A DNA stretch of 64,000 nt from Candidatus Bathyarchaeota archaeon (GCA_026014665.1 JAOZHX010000012.1:1-64000); one strand, 5' to 3'. Counted from the first letter of the stretch, positions 19,412-29,983 are shown. Program-made: numbers and translations. The notes: generated by a model from the letters alone, not told the origin.

Positions 19412-21379
19412 TTGACATACATTATATTTTTGGGAGTTAAAGCTCTCGAGTGCATCTTCATGAAAATTATCTCGAAAAAAGACTTTGACGACTTCATAAA
19501 TGCCTTAATTAAGGATGAATCTTGGAACGTTATTGGGGTGAAATCCCGTGGGAGCAAGTTTGCTTTTGGACCGCTGGAGAACGCCCAAGAGTTACGCCTC
19601 GATTATGACGTTACCTTGCTTCCGCCCAAGAAATATTTCTTCCCCCAACGTGAAACCCTTTTTACTTATGATTTATCGGGTGGTTTTTCCGCAAAGAACC
19701 CTGATGAAGCCAAACCTATGGTTATTATCGGTGTTCATCCCTACGACATCGTGGCTTTACTGCACATGGACGAGATATTTAGGGAAACAAAGTCTGATCC
19801 TTACTACTTTAACAAACGCAAAGCCTCCGTCATCATCGGCGTTAATATGCAAAAGATGTCAAAATGGAACTTCTCTGCCTACATGGGATGCGCTGTCATC
19901 GATTACGGCTACGATTTGATGCTTACCGATTTAGGTAACCGATATGCCATCAACACTGGCTCGCAGAAAGGCGAACAACTGCTCGCAAAGTACGCTAAAA
20001 ACGTAACTCCGGCCTTGGCACGCGATATCCAAATAGCTGGACAAAAGAAAAGAGAGATTCTCAGCCTTTCTCAGCAAAAGTTTGATTTTCCGCCGGAATT
20101 TATCCCTGAACTGCTCAAAGACAGCTATAGCAACAGCAGTTTTTGGGAGCGACATTCAGAAAAATGTTTAGCTTGCGGTTCCTGTGTCCTTGTGTGCCCC
20201 ACCTGTTACTGTTTTGATGTTAAAGACAACCCAGACATATCGCTTGAACACGGCGAGAGGATCCGCACTTGGGATGGCTGTTTACTGGAAGATTTTGCCA
20301 AGATTGCCTCTGGAGAAAACTTCAGAGCTACCCGCCCCACTAGGTATCGTCATCGGTACTTCAAGAAAGGCAAGTATCTTTTTGATCGCTTCGGCTTTAT
20401 CTCCTGCGTTGGCTGCGGCAGGTGTTCCTCAAATTGCTTGCCTAATATTGCCAATCCAGTGGACCTGTTTAACGATATGTACAACGAAAGCTTAAACAAT
20501 GGCGCTCAAGCGATCACCGCCACAACCCATCCCGAGGTCAACATTCAAACCGAAGGTAACATTGATTATGTGCCCAAGTTGGCAACGATCACCAAGAAAG
20601 TGCCCATGACATTAAGCGAAACCTTGTTTGAAGTGAAATTAGACGATGGAACCGAATTGGGACATAAGCCAGGGCAGTTTGTGGAGGTTTCGGTTTTTGG
20701 TATTGGGGAAGCACCGATTTCTCTGTCTTCTTCGCCTACTGTTAAAGGAGCCTTTGAACTCTGTGTACGCAAATTAGGAAATGTAACGACGAGGCTTCAT
20801 AAACTGAATGTTGGCGATAAAATTGGCATTCGGGGTCCATTCGGAAACGGCTTTGATGTTGACTCTTTGAAAGGAAAAGATTTATTGTTTATCGCTGGTG
20901 GTCTTGGCATCGCACCGCTTCGGTCACTTTTCAATTATGTTTTGGCTTCGCGCAACGATTTCGGTCGAGTGTTTCTGCTCTATGGGTGCAAAGAACCTAA
21001 GGAGATTCTGTTCGGCGAGGAGCTTGCGGCTTTATCACTAAGAGAAGACGTCGATTTCAGATCTACCGTGAACTTCTGTCCTGAAAACGAGGTTTGGACA
21101 GGCAACATTGGCGTAATCACTACGCTTATTCCCCAAATCAGTTTTGACCCAGAGAAAACCATCGCTGTTCTTTGCGGACCCCCGGTCATGTACAAGTTCG
21201 TCATAGCAGACCTTAAAGCCAAGAACATGCCTGACGAAAACATCGTTATGTCGCTTGAACGCCGAATGAAATGTGGAGTCGGTAAATGCGGGCACTGTCA
21301 AATCAACCAGATATACGTTTGCAAGGATGGACCGGTGTTTAATTATTCAAAGATTAAAGGTGTGCCGGAGGCGCTTTAG
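19412..21379 (+). CDS. hydBG: Sulfhydrogenase beta-gamma fusion: 4Fe-4S subunit plus FNR-type diaphorase; start may be the ATG at 19460
   Basis: CLACGSCVLVCPTCYCFD and CVGCGRCSSNCLPNI, then FNR-like PGQFVEVSVFGIGEAPISLSS, GGLGIAPLRSL and CGVGKCGHCQI. Confidence 0.9.
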   Translation: MTYIIFLGVKALECIFMKIISKKDFDDFINALIKDESWNVIGVKSRGSKFAFGPLENAQELRLDYDVTLLPPKKYFFPQRETLFTYDLSGGFSAKNPDEAKPMVIIGVHPYDIVALLHMDEIFRETKSDPYYFNKRKASVIIGVNMQKMSKWNFSAYMGCAVIDYGYDLMLTDLGNRYAINTGSQKGEQLLAKYAKNVTPALARDIQIAGQKKREILSLSQQKFDFPPEFIPELLKDSYSNSSFWERHSEKCLACGSCVLVCPTCYCFDVKDNPDISLEHGERIRTWDGCLLEDFAKIASGENFRATRPTRYRHRYFKKGKYLFDRFGFISCVGCGRCSSNCLPNIANPVDLFNDMYNESLNNGAQAITATTHPEVNIQTEGNIDYVPKLATITKKVPMTLSETLFEVKLDDGTELGHKPGQFVEVSVFGIGEAPISLSSSPTVKGAFELCVRKLGNVTTRLHKLNVGDKIGIRGPFGNGFDVDSLKGKDLLFIAGGLGIAPLRSLFNYVLASRNDFGRVFLLYGCKEPKEILFGEELAALSLREDVDFRSTVNFCPENEVWTGNIGVITTLIPQISFDPEKTIAVLCGPPVMYKFVIADLKAKNMPDENIVMSLERRMKCGVGKCGHCQINQIYVCKDGPVFNYSKIKGVPEAL

Positions 21380-22117
21380 ATGAAACCGAAAGTTGCATTC
21401 TTTGATTTTGCAGGTTGCGAAGGCGATCAACTGCAAGTAGCAAACCTCGAAGAGGATCTTTTGGCTTTGCTGGGACAGGTTGAGGTCGTGAGTTTTCGAG
21501 AAGTCATGAAAGAACACAGCGATAACTATGACATAGCCTTTGTTGAAGGTTCCTGTACTCGATTGCAAGATGAGGATAGGCTAAAGCAGATACGGAAAAA
21601 TGCAAAGATTGTTGTAGCTTTGGGTTCATGTGCGGCAATCGGTGGTATAAACTCGTTGCGAAACTACAAGGATTTAGATTCAGTGAAGAAAACAGTGTAC
21701 GGTGACCAAGCAAAGCTGTTTGATTCTTATGCGGCACGACCCATCGATGCTGTAATTCCGGTAGATGCCTATGTTTATGGTTGTCCAATTGACCGCGATG
21801 ACTTTTTGCACGTTGTTAAATCCCTTCTTTTGGGAAAGAAACCCGAAACACCGACATATCCTGTTTGTGTTGAATGTAAGAAAAATGAAAATGTCTGTGC
21901 TTTCGAGCGTGGGCAGTTTTGTGTTGGACCGGTAACTCGGGCAGGCTGCAATTCTTGCTGTGTCAACGAGGGAACCATCTGTTGGGGTTGCCGCGGGTTG
22001 GTGGACAATCCGAATGAGAATTCGCACAAGGAAGTTCTCATAAAGTATGGTCTTACAGTGGATGATGCAATTGGAAAGTTTAGGTTGTACTTTGGTTGGC
22101 AGGAGGCAAAACGATGA
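21380..22117 (+). CDS. hydD: [NiFe]-hydrogenase small subunit (sulfhydrogenase delta)
   Basis: FVEGSCTR, ALGSCAAIGGI, YGCPIDRDDF, GCNSCCVNEGTICWGCRG. Confidence 0.92.
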   Translation: MKPKVAFFDFAGCEGDQLQVANLEEDLLALLGQVEVVSFREVMKEHSDNYDIAFVEGSCTRLQDEDRLKQIRKNAKIVVALGSCAAIGGINSLRNYKDLDSVKKTVYGDQAKLFDSYAARPIDAVIPVDAYVYGCPIDRDDFLHVVKSLLLGKKPETPTYPVCVECKKNENVCAFERGQFCVGPVTRAGCNSCCVNEGTICWGCRGLVDNPNENSHKEVLIKYGLTVDDAIGKFRLYFGWQEAKR

Positions 22118-23415
22118 GCAAAGAAATTAACGTTCACCATATCACACGAGTGGAAGGACACGGAAACATAAACGTCGTAATCAACAATGGAACGGTGGAA
22201 AGGTGTGAGTGGGCTATTCCCGAAGCACCCCGCTTTTTCGAAGCCATGGTCGTGGGTAGGTCTTGGAATGAATTGCACCACATTACATCTCGCATATGCG
22301 GCATATGCTCTATCGGACACACGTTGGCTTCGCTTAAAGCAACCGAAGCTGCGTTAGGTATAAAGATAAGTGAGCAAGACCTCAAACTGCGGAAGTTAGC
22401 TTTGCATGCGGAAAACATGCAGAGTCATCTTTTACATGTGGGCTTTCTTGTTCTCCCCGACTTAATGGCTGTCGGCTCCGTCATTCCTCTTGCTTCAAGC
22501 CACCCAGCTGAAGTTAAAACGGTTCTCAAGCTACATCGAATTGCAAATGAAATGTCCAATTTACTTTGCGGACGAACCACACATCCACAGCGCCTCATAC
22601 CTGGGGGGTTCTCAAAGATTCCCACTGCGAAAGAGTTGGCAGCTTTGCGATCCAAGCTGATGGACGCTGTTCCAAGCCTTGAAGCAGTCGCGAAACTCAT
22701 CAAGGGATTAGCAGGTAAGCTGCCTGATTTTAAGCGGGAAACTGAATTCATCGCACTAACTGACCCCAATGAATATGCTTTGTATGATGGTCGAATCGCT
22801 TCTTCAGACACTGGATCCGCCCCTGCAAGAGAGTACCTTGCTTACACCAACGAATACATCGTTCCACATTCAACTGCAAAGTGGGCAAAACACGCACGGG
22901 AATCTTACATGGTTGGTGCATTAGCCAGAGTAAACATAAACTACAGTAAACTGTCGCCAATGGCAAAAGAAACCGCTGAAATGTTTGGACTCGCCCCCGT
23001 CTGCCATAACCCCTTCATGAACAACATCGCTCAACTGGTTGAAACTGTCCATTCCGTCGAAGACTCAATTAAACTCATCAACGAGTTGGAAGCCGATGGG
23101 TTGGTACCCCAACCTGACTACAACAAACCTGAAATAAAGGTGAAAGCTGGAAGCGGCGTCGGCGCCGTCGAAGTGCCGCGCGGGATTCTCTTCCATGACT
23201 ACACCTACAACGACAAAGGCATATGTACAAGAGCCAACTGTGTCATCCCCACCAACCAAAATCACGGCAACATTTCCCTCGACATGAAAGCGCTCGTGCC
23301 TCAGATTATCGAAAAATCTAAAAGTGAGATTGAGTTAACTCTAGAGATGCTAGTTAGAGCTTATGATCCATGCATCTCATGTTCGACGCATGTTGTGAAA
23401 GTTAACGGCAATTAA
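22096..23415 (+). CDS. hydA: [NiFe]-hydrogenase large subunit (sulfhydrogenase alpha)
   Basis: RVEGHGNI, SRICGICSIGHTLASLKA and C-terminal DPCISCSTH Ni-binding motifs. Confidence 0.95.
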   Translation: MAGGKTMSKEINVHHITRVEGHGNINVVINNGTVERCEWAIPEAPRFFEAMVVGRSWNELHHITSRICGICSIGHTLASLKATEAALGIKISEQDLKLRKLALHAENMQSHLLHVGFLVLPDLMAVGSVIPLASSHPAEVKTVLKLHRIANEMSNLLCGRTTHPQRLIPGGFSKIPTAKELAALRSKLMDAVPSLEAVAKLIKGLAGKLPDFKRETEFIALTDPNEYALYDGRIASSDTGSAPAREYLAYTNEYIVPHSTAKWAKHARESYMVGALARVNINYSKLSPMAKETAEMFGLAPVCHNPFMNNIAQLVETVHSVEDSIKLINELEADGLVPQPDYNKPEIKVKAGSGVGAVEVPRGILFHDYTYNDKGICTRANCVIPTNQNHGNISLDMKALVPQIIEKSKSEIELTLEMLVRAYDPCISCSTHVVKVNGN

Positions 23416-23465
23416 AAAATCTCCCAACCCCCCTCCCCTCTTTCAGGTTAACCGATAACTGAGGA

Positions 23466-26096
23466 ATGTTGTTGGTTCTGGAAAATCTTAAAGGATTTTT
23501 TAACCCTCGAGCGATAGCCATAATTGGCGCTAGTGAACGAGAGGACTCTATTGGGACACAAATTCTTCGCAACCTTTCAGGAGCCTACAGCGGCTTAATT
23601 TATCCAGTGAACCCTTTTCGTCAAAAAATTCAAGGTGTCAACGCCTACCCAAGTATCGATCGCCTGCCAAGCCCTGTGGACCTTGCCATAGTTGCAACGC
23701 CAGCTCATACGGTTCCGCAGATAGTTGAGGAATGCGGCAAAAAAGGCATATTAAACATAGTCATTGTCTCTGCTGGATTTAGTGAATGTGATAAAACTGG
23801 TCAAGCTCTCACAGGGCAGATTTTAGAGCACAAGAAAAAATATGGGTTGCATATAATTGGTCCTAACAGTTTAGGTATCATACGACCTAACTCCAACCTT
23901 TATGCAACCTTTACAGAAAAAAAAGCTGCACCTGGAAAAATCGCATTCATTTCTCAGAGCGCTGCGCTATGCGGATCTGCACTAGATTGGTCTTTGGAAA
24001 CCCAGGTTGGACTAAGTGCGGTTGCATCGACAGGTTTAACGATCGATGTTGGTCTGGATGATTTGATTGATTATTTTGGAACTGATCCTCAGACTCGGGT
24101 TATTATGGTTTATGTTGAGTCTATTGCTGATGTTAGGAACTTTATGAGTGCTGCGCGTGGTTATGCACGAAGTAAACCAATCGTTATAGTGAAAGCCAAC
24201 CGATACAGCGAACATCAAACTCCACAAAGTCTACGCCTCAGAACCGCTATGTATGATGCTTCTTTTAGACGATGCGGGCTGGTGCAGGTTGAAACCATCG
24301 ACGACCTCTTTGACTGCGCCAAAACTCTGCTTATGCAGCCTGGACCCGCAACCCCTGACCTTACCATCATAACCAACGCTGGCGGTCCTGCTCTTATGGC
24401 TGTTGAAGAACTTTACCGCATGTGGGGTAAACTGGCTAAATCAAGTGATACTTCGCTGGAAGCCATTTCAAAAGCGTTGCCTTACTATTGCAAGCCAGAT
24501 AACCCCATTGATCTGCTTGAAGAAGCGACTGCCGAGCGATACAGTAAAGTGATGCAGATTTGTCTAAATGATCCTTCAAGCGGCAGTCTGCTTATCATGT
24601 ACACACCCATCGGCATCGCAAAACCACAGGCTTTAGCCACCGCAGTCATTGAGCAGAAGAACCAAACTAACAAGAACTTGTTTGTGTGTCTGATGGGGGA
24701 AGACACGAACTGCCAAGAGGCAAGACGCATGCTTCACCGCAACAATGTGCCTACCTTTAGGAGCCCAGAAGAAGCTGTGCGTACCTTCATGAACGTTTAC
24801 ACTCATAACCAAAACCTAGAATTACTCTATCAGACTCCAGAAGAATTGCCCATCGACAAAACGCTACCAGCGTGCCTTCGAGGAATCGTGCGCCGAGCCT
24901 TCTTTGAAGGCAGGCAAGTCCTAGATTTAAGCGAGGCAATGCAGTTCTTAAATGCCTACAAAATTCCTACAGCTAAGACCTTCTTTGCCAAAACAGCTGA
25001 TGAGGCTGCGTCATGTGCTTTACAGCTTGGTTATCCAGTGGTTATGAAGGCTTTTGAACAAAGCGTCGATGTGTTTTCTGCAGGTGAAATTCAAGCTAAA
25101 TTCAACCAACTGGTTGAATTAGCAAACAAATCAAGCACCGCAGCCCTGTTCAATGTTGCGGCGGTTCAGGCAAAAAACTTCAGCACATGCCAAATTTATC
25201 TGCGGTCCCTCAAGGACAGTCAGTTCGGTTCAGTGATTGTTGTTGGAACAAGCAAATTTACTGGATTTGAGGATTTTTGTGTAGGCTTTCCGCCTCTCAA
25301 TTCGGTTCTGGCTAGACAAATGCTAAGAAACATCAAGGCGTTTGATTACTGCGAAAATGCAACTGATTCAGCCGCTATTAAGCATGGGGTTGAAGAGATG
25401 CTGGTTAGGTTCTCGCAGTTGGTGATTGATTTTCCAGAAATCAGCAGCATAGAAATCAACCCGATAGTTATCGGTGGCAAAGCCACCTATGCAACCGACG
25501 CAAAAATCGCCATTGATCTGCACAGGATTATACGTGAGAGCGCCGAACACTATGAAAACCTCGTGATTGCTCCCTACCCGAAAAAGTACGTGACCAAGCG
25601 AACCTTAAAGAACGGTGTTGAGGTGAATCTTCGACCCATAAAACCTGAAGACGAATATCGATTCGATGAACTCTTCAAATCCCTCTCCAAAGAGAGCGTG
25701 CGCTTTCGGTTCTTCCAAGTCATAAAAGAGTTATCGCATGATACATTATCAAGGTACTGCAACTTGGATTACGACCGAGAAATAGCCATCGTAGCGGAGC
25801 TTCCTGATGAGAATAAAATCATCGGAGTGGTGAGGATAATATTTGATTTAGACCGAAAAGCAGGGGAGTTCGCCATAATGGTCAGTGATGCTTGGCATGG
25901 CTTGGGATTAGGCTCAAAACTCATGGATAGCATAATCGAAGTCGCCAAGGATTTTCGTTTGAATAGGATCTACAGCCTAGTGGATCCAGAAAACGAGAAG
26001 ATGCTGGCTTTATGCAACAAAAAAGGGTTCGACGTCAAGAATATTGACGAGTACACGGTGGAGATCTCTAAGAACCTGCCGCCTACGCTTACCTAA
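23466..26096 (+). CDS. ADP-forming acyl/acetyl-CoA synthetase fused to C-terminal GNAT acetyltransferase
   Basis: CoA-binding GASEREDSIGTQ, LIYPVNP, GPNSLGIIRP; ATP-grasp; C-terminal FAIMVSDAWHGLGLGSKLMDSIIEVAK. Confidence 0.92.
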   Translation: MLLVLENLKGFFNPRAIAIIGASEREDSIGTQILRNLSGAYSGLIYPVNPFRQKIQGVNAYPSIDRLPSPVDLAIVATPAHTVPQIVEECGKKGILNIVIVSAGFSECDKTGQALTGQILEHKKKYGLHIIGPNSLGIIRPNSNLYATFTEKKAAPGKIAFISQSAALCGSALDWSLETQVGLSAVASTGLTIDVGLDDLIDYFGTDPQTRVIMVYVESIADVRNFMSAARGYARSKPIVIVKANRYSEHQTPQSLRLRTAMYDASFRRCGLVQVETIDDLFDCAKTLLMQPGPATPDLTIITNAGGPALMAVEELYRMWGKLAKSSDTSLEAISKALPYYCKPDNPIDLLEEATAERYSKVMQICLNDPSSGSLLIMYTPIGIAKPQALATAVIEQKNQTNKNLFVCLMGEDTNCQEARRMLHRNNVPTFRSPEEAVRTFMNVYTHNQNLELLYQTPEELPIDKTLPACLRGIVRRAFFEGRQVLDLSEAMQFLNAYKIPTAKTFFAKTADEAASCALQLGYPVVMKAFEQSVDVFSAGEIQAKFNQLVELANKSSTAALFNVAAVQAKNFSTCQIYLRSLKDSQFGSVIVVGTSKFTGFEDFCVGFPPLNSVLARQMLRNIKAFDYCENATDSAAIKHGVEEMLVRFSQLVIDFPEISSIEINPIVIGGKATYATDAKIAIDLHRIIRESAEHYENLVIAPYPKKYVTKRTLKNGVEVNLRPIKPEDEYRFDELFKSLSKESVRFRFFQVIKELSHDTLSRYCNLDYDREIAIVAELPDENKIIGVVRIIFDLDRKAGEFAIMVSDAWHGLGLGSKLMDSIIEVAKDFRLNRIYSLVDPENEKMLALCNKKGFDVKNIDEYTVEISKNLPPTLT

Positions 26097-26467
26097 ATGT
26101 TGAGGTCGTTGAGGAACTTCCAGAAGTCCTCTAAACAACGAAGAACCCTCAACTCCAAGTAGCAATCAGGCAACTCGCCGTTGCAAACTGCACTTCTAAA
26201 ATAGCCGATGGTATGGGGAAAACTGTTTTCAAAGGCTGGTTGATCAACGACTTCAGAAAGGTTGATTTGACGAGGAACTTTGGTGGTTTTTCGGTCAGCG
26301 AACCCGACAGTGTAGTAGAGGTATTTCCTGCCTTGATTTTCACCGTTTGGGAAGCAGATGAGCCAATCGAGTTCTTGGAAATGAAAGATTTTCCAGCCGC
26401 CTGCCCCATACTGAGAGGATTGCATGCTAAATGTTTTAGGCAACGAAGTATTTAGCCCTAAGTACAA
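26093..26467 (-). CDS. Hypothetical protein
   Basis: C-terminal half looks protein-like; other strands and frames also partly open. Confidence 0.4.
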   Translation of the reverse strand: MYLGLNTSLPKTFSMQSSQYGAGGWKIFHFQELDWLICFPNGENQGRKYLYYTVGFADRKTTKVPRQINLSEVVDQPAFENSFPHTIGYFRSAVCNGELPDCYLELRVLRCLEDFWKFLNDLNI

Positions 26468-26801
26468 ATTAACGAAGAATTAAGCGCTTTATCAGTTTCT
26501 TGAAAATGCCAAATCGTTTTTTGCGTGGGTGTGGTTGTTTTTGGGCTGCCACATGTCTGCTTTAGAAGGGAGCTCTGTTTTGTTGCTTCAATTTTTTTCT
26601 ACGTCTTAAATGTGCAAGAACTAAGCTAAAGTTGTTGAGGGTCTTCCTTTCTGAAGCTCTTACAAAAGAAGACAAATAATTAATCAGTTCAAACTATGAT
26701 GTTGCATTGGACTAAAATTACATATTTAACAATACAAAGTAGGGTAAAACACATTTTAGAAAAACTTATGTACACTTGCCAATCTCTATACAATAGGAAC
26801 A

Positions 26802-26867
26802 CTCCCTATACAATAGGGAGCTAACCTGTTATACTGGAGTGATTACTCCAGAGGCGTGTCACCGCCT
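26802..26867. other. Cluster of consecutive perfect hairpins
   Basis: CTCCCTAT-ACA-ATAGGGAG (26802-26820), CTGGAGT-GATT-ACTCCAG (26834-26851), AGGCG-TGTCAC-CGCCT (26852-26867). Confidence 0.75.
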
Positions 26868-26915
26868 ACCCCTAAATGAAGGGCAATAAAGAGAACATAA
26901 TAAAAGAGCAAGGGA

Positions 26916-27500
26916 ATGATATTGAAAAAGAAATATAGAGTTGCTATTTTTCTTATCCTGATGTTAGCTATGCTGCAATTGGCTATGTCGCTGAAAACAG
27001 CAAAATCGTGGTAGGGTCATACAGACTATACAAATCCAGCTTGGAATCCTGATCAAGGCTGGAATGACGGCGCTTATAGTCAGTGTCACCATCGTTGCAT
27101 CGATTTCTATGACGATGATAACGTTTGGACTTCTACCGGTTTTGAGGTGCATTACGATGTTAATAATCCACCATGCGGATATGATTACGCACACTGGTAT
27201 TGGACCTCTGGGGTAGCTAATCCGAATAAATGGGCGCATGCTCAAGAAACTCTTGACGTTGCGTCTGTTAACTTGGACACAAGTAGTACATACTACGATG
27301 ACTCTCAGCCTCAGTGGCATACGGTGTTTTGGTTCGAAGGTTATATGAGATACTTTGACTACTGGAGCTCTGAATTCGACCCTCCTGTAACTTATGTTTC
27401 AGGTGCCACTGGTGCAGGCTTCTACAACATACAATACTGGGATTGGTATGGCATCGGTTCGTACAGTGAACCATGGGATTATATGCATGCACACACGTAA
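26916..27500 (+). pseudogene. Secreted protein ORF with one in-frame TAG after the signal peptide
   Basis: MILKKKYRVAIFLILMLAMLQLAMSLKTAKSW[TAG]GHTDYTNPAWNPDQGWNDGAYSQCHHRCIDFYDDDN... same frame through 27500. Confidence 0.6.
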
Positions 27501-27503
27501 TAG

Positions 27504-28343
27504 GTGTTTTGTATGAGCAAACAATTTTCAGTCGTCAAAATAAATTGCATGCATAGGAAAAAGTATTCAATGCCGTTGCTTAGCATTGTCTTAATCATCT
27601 CGACGCTTGCCATTTCGTATTCACTGCTGTCACCTACTTCTTCTGGTCAGCTCATCAAAACTGCAGGTTCAGAAAGTCAGTTTAAAATAGACTCAGCATA
27701 TTCTTACGCAGGAAGATGGACAGCAAACAGTTCCTACGTTGATTCAGAGAATCGCCAGATGTCTCTTGTCAGTTTATACCCTTCGGTAACTATACTTAAA
27801 ATAACCCGACTTCCAGCTGTTAATATGCCTTCGTGCGATGTAATACTAGAGATTTACGATTTAACGCTAACCACTAATACAGGACTATTCGAAAAATTAG
27901 CATACGGCATTGGAACCAATTACACTTCCTCATATACTCCCTTCAAAATGCGGTCGGTTATGTCGCATATCGATGACCTAGTTGATAAAAAAGTCTATAG
28001 AGGCGGATGGGAAGCCTTTATACGGCCTAACTGGGCAGAAAATACATCATTTATGACTAATACAATTGGTTCAGCCTGTATCTATTCAAGTCATAACAGT
28101 TCTTTAGGATTATGGAGCGATGGAACGCCAAACATTATTTCTATTGCTGTCAATAGAATTGGGTATCTAACAATGAAGGATGATTCAGTTACGGTCTATA
28201 AGGACACAGCAGCAAATACAGCTGTTGCAACCCAACTTCACAACCAAGCAGAGGGCTTTCTTTACAATTCGATCGTACCTGCTGAAAAATTAGCACAATC
28301 AAATCTATTTGAACCAGAAGTTATGAAACAGCCTCCTTCGTAG
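27504..28343 (+). CDS. Hypothetical secreted protein
   Basis: N-terminal hydrophobic segment then a long polar ectodomain rich in N-x-S/T. Confidence 0.6.
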   Translation: MFCMSKQFSVVKINCMHRKKYSMPLLSIVLIISTLAISYSLLSPTSSGQLIKTAGSESQFKIDSAYSYAGRWTANSSYVDSENRQMSLVSLYPSVTILKITRLPAVNMPSCDVILEIYDLTLTTNTGLFEKLAYGIGTNYTSSYTPFKMRSVMSHIDDLVDKKVYRGGWEAFIRPNWAENTSFMTNTIGSACIYSSHNSSLGLWSDGTPNIISIAVNRIGYLTMKDDSVTVYKDTAANTAVATQLHNQAEGFLYNSIVPAEKLAQSNLFEPEVMKQPPS

Positions 28344-28516
28344 CCGCTTGGGTGACCGTTCTATCGAAGGATTAATTCCCATCTTCATTTTTTGAAGCGA
28401 AAACTATTATTGGATAGTCAGTCTTTTAGTTTTATGTCAAGCGCGGGTTATATCGCAATGATGATGAAACACTTGGTAAGAACAATCCTGCTACTGGTTT
28501 TTCATTAGCGGTAGGT

Positions 28517-29146
28517 TTGCACATGGTTGAACTGGCAATAGCTAATCCGGTTTTTTGGCCGTCTACGCCTATTACAGATAAACCTACTATAGTAATAGAA
28601 AGGCCAACAAATAATACAGCTTACAACGACACTGCTGTTTATGTTAGTTTAACGGTAACTTTACCTGATTCATGGAAAAGAGAGGACTTGATCACAATTC
28701 CTTCGTACTATACACGGGTGGACTCTGTAAACGCATACTTAGATGGAAAAAGCATTACTCTGGCAGAAAACTACACCGATTTCATCAAGCATAACTGGAT
28801 TAAAAATCAAAGCTACTTTTGTGTGCTTAATCAAACTGCACCAGGACAACATATGCTAAATCTGACAGTTGCATCACTCAGCTATTATAGGGGGCCAGCC
28901 TACAACGGCTCTCATATCCCCTCGGACTGGATAAGCAGCAGTGGAACCGTTTACCAGTACCCTATGGTTGTTTTCGAGGAAGTTTACTTCACAATTGAAC
29001 AACCAACACTTGAAAATCAAGACATTAACGTCCAACCTGCCATCCTGGAGCCTGCCAATTTGATTATTCTACCGATAACTATTCTTGCCATTGTACTTGT
29101 TGTATCAGTTTTGCTCCATAGAAGCAGAAACCTATCTTCGCAGTAA
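28517..29146 (+). CDS. Hypothetical surface protein with C-terminal TM anchor
   Basis: Ectodomain then LIILPITILAIVLVVSVLLHRSRN. Confidence 0.6.
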   Translation: MHMVELAIANPVFWPSTPITDKPTIVIERPTNNTAYNDTAVYVSLTVTLPDSWKREDLITIPSYYTRVDSVNAYLDGKSITLAENYTDFIKHNWIKNQSYFCVLNQTAPGQHMLNLTVASLSYYRGPAYNGSHIPSDWISSSGTVYQYPMVVFEEVYFTIEQPTLENQDINVQPAILEPANLIILPITILAIVLVVSVLLHRSRNLSSQ

Positions 29147-29242
29147 CGTCTAAGAAAATCTATAACAATAATAATCGATGTTCAATAACTACTAGTACCT
29201 TATCTTCCTTTTATTAGCTATTTAGCCCTAAGCAAAATTCAG

Positions 29243-29983
29243 CTAGGAATCTGTCATCTTTTTGAGCAGGTTTATGGCTGACCATGCGGCGAGTGCGCTG
29301 GTATGCGGGTTGTCGGGGTGTGGGTCATTGGCGAAGCGCAGAAACATTTCGCCAAAACGCCATTTCACCGAAATCTCATGGGTGTTACGCTTAACCGCTG
29401 GATCAGAGACGACTTGCACGTTGACTTTTGCGGGTTTAACGGTTAAGGCAAGGGTGGCGGCAACGTTCATTTCTCGTGGAAACAGCTTTGCTGCTTCCTC
29501 AGCGGCGCCCTCGTAAACGACCGTTGCTTGCGTGTTGGTTTTTCCCAGCGCTTTCGGAGGCTTACGAGAAGTGAGCGTTACTTCGTCGATTCCAGCGTTG
29601 ACGGCGCTTGCCAAAGCGTCCAATCCGCCGATGGCGCCAGCGGGAAAATGCAGTTTGCTGCTCTGGATGTTGAGGCTCAATAGCGCACCGGTGCTCATGA
29701 CGATGAGGTCTATGTTTTTGGCAACGATTTTTTCCGCGTATTCTTTTACTGCCTGCTGGGAAGCTGCTTCCACAACTACCTTGGGCTTGGCAGCCAACAG
29801 CGCATCAACGTTGGGCACTATTGTTACTGGAAAATCAAGCGACGCCTTCAGCTTCTCAGCCTTAGAAGCATCAACGTCAAAAACAACCAGCCCATCACAG
29901 ACCACCAGCTTGCGTTGTATGGCTTCTGCCAAAACAGTGCCGATGACGCCGCAGCCAATCAACCCGACTTTTTTTGGCATCAC
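29243..29983 (-). CDS. nadX: L-aspartate dehydrogenase
   Basis: VGLIGCGVIGTVLA Rossmann; SKLHFPAGAIGGLDAL; C-terminal NPHTSALAAWSAINLL. Confidence 0.88.
   Translation of the reverse strand: MMPKKVGLIGCGVIGTVLAEAIQRKLVVCDGLVVFDVDASKAEKLKASLDFPVTIVPNVDALLAAKPKVVVEAASQQAVKEYAEKIVAKNIDLIVMSTGALLSLNIQSSKLHFPAGAIGGLDALASAVNAGIDEVTLTSRKPPKALGKTNTQATVVYEGAAEEAAKLFPREMNVAATLALTVKPAKVNVQVVSDPAVKRNTHEISVKWRFGEMFLRFANDPHPDNPHTSALAAWSAINLLKKMTDS

Noticed and set aside
21775-22320. Minus-strand ORF across the hydD-hydA junction
   Set aside because: Antisense to two conserved hydrogenase genes; composition not protein-like.
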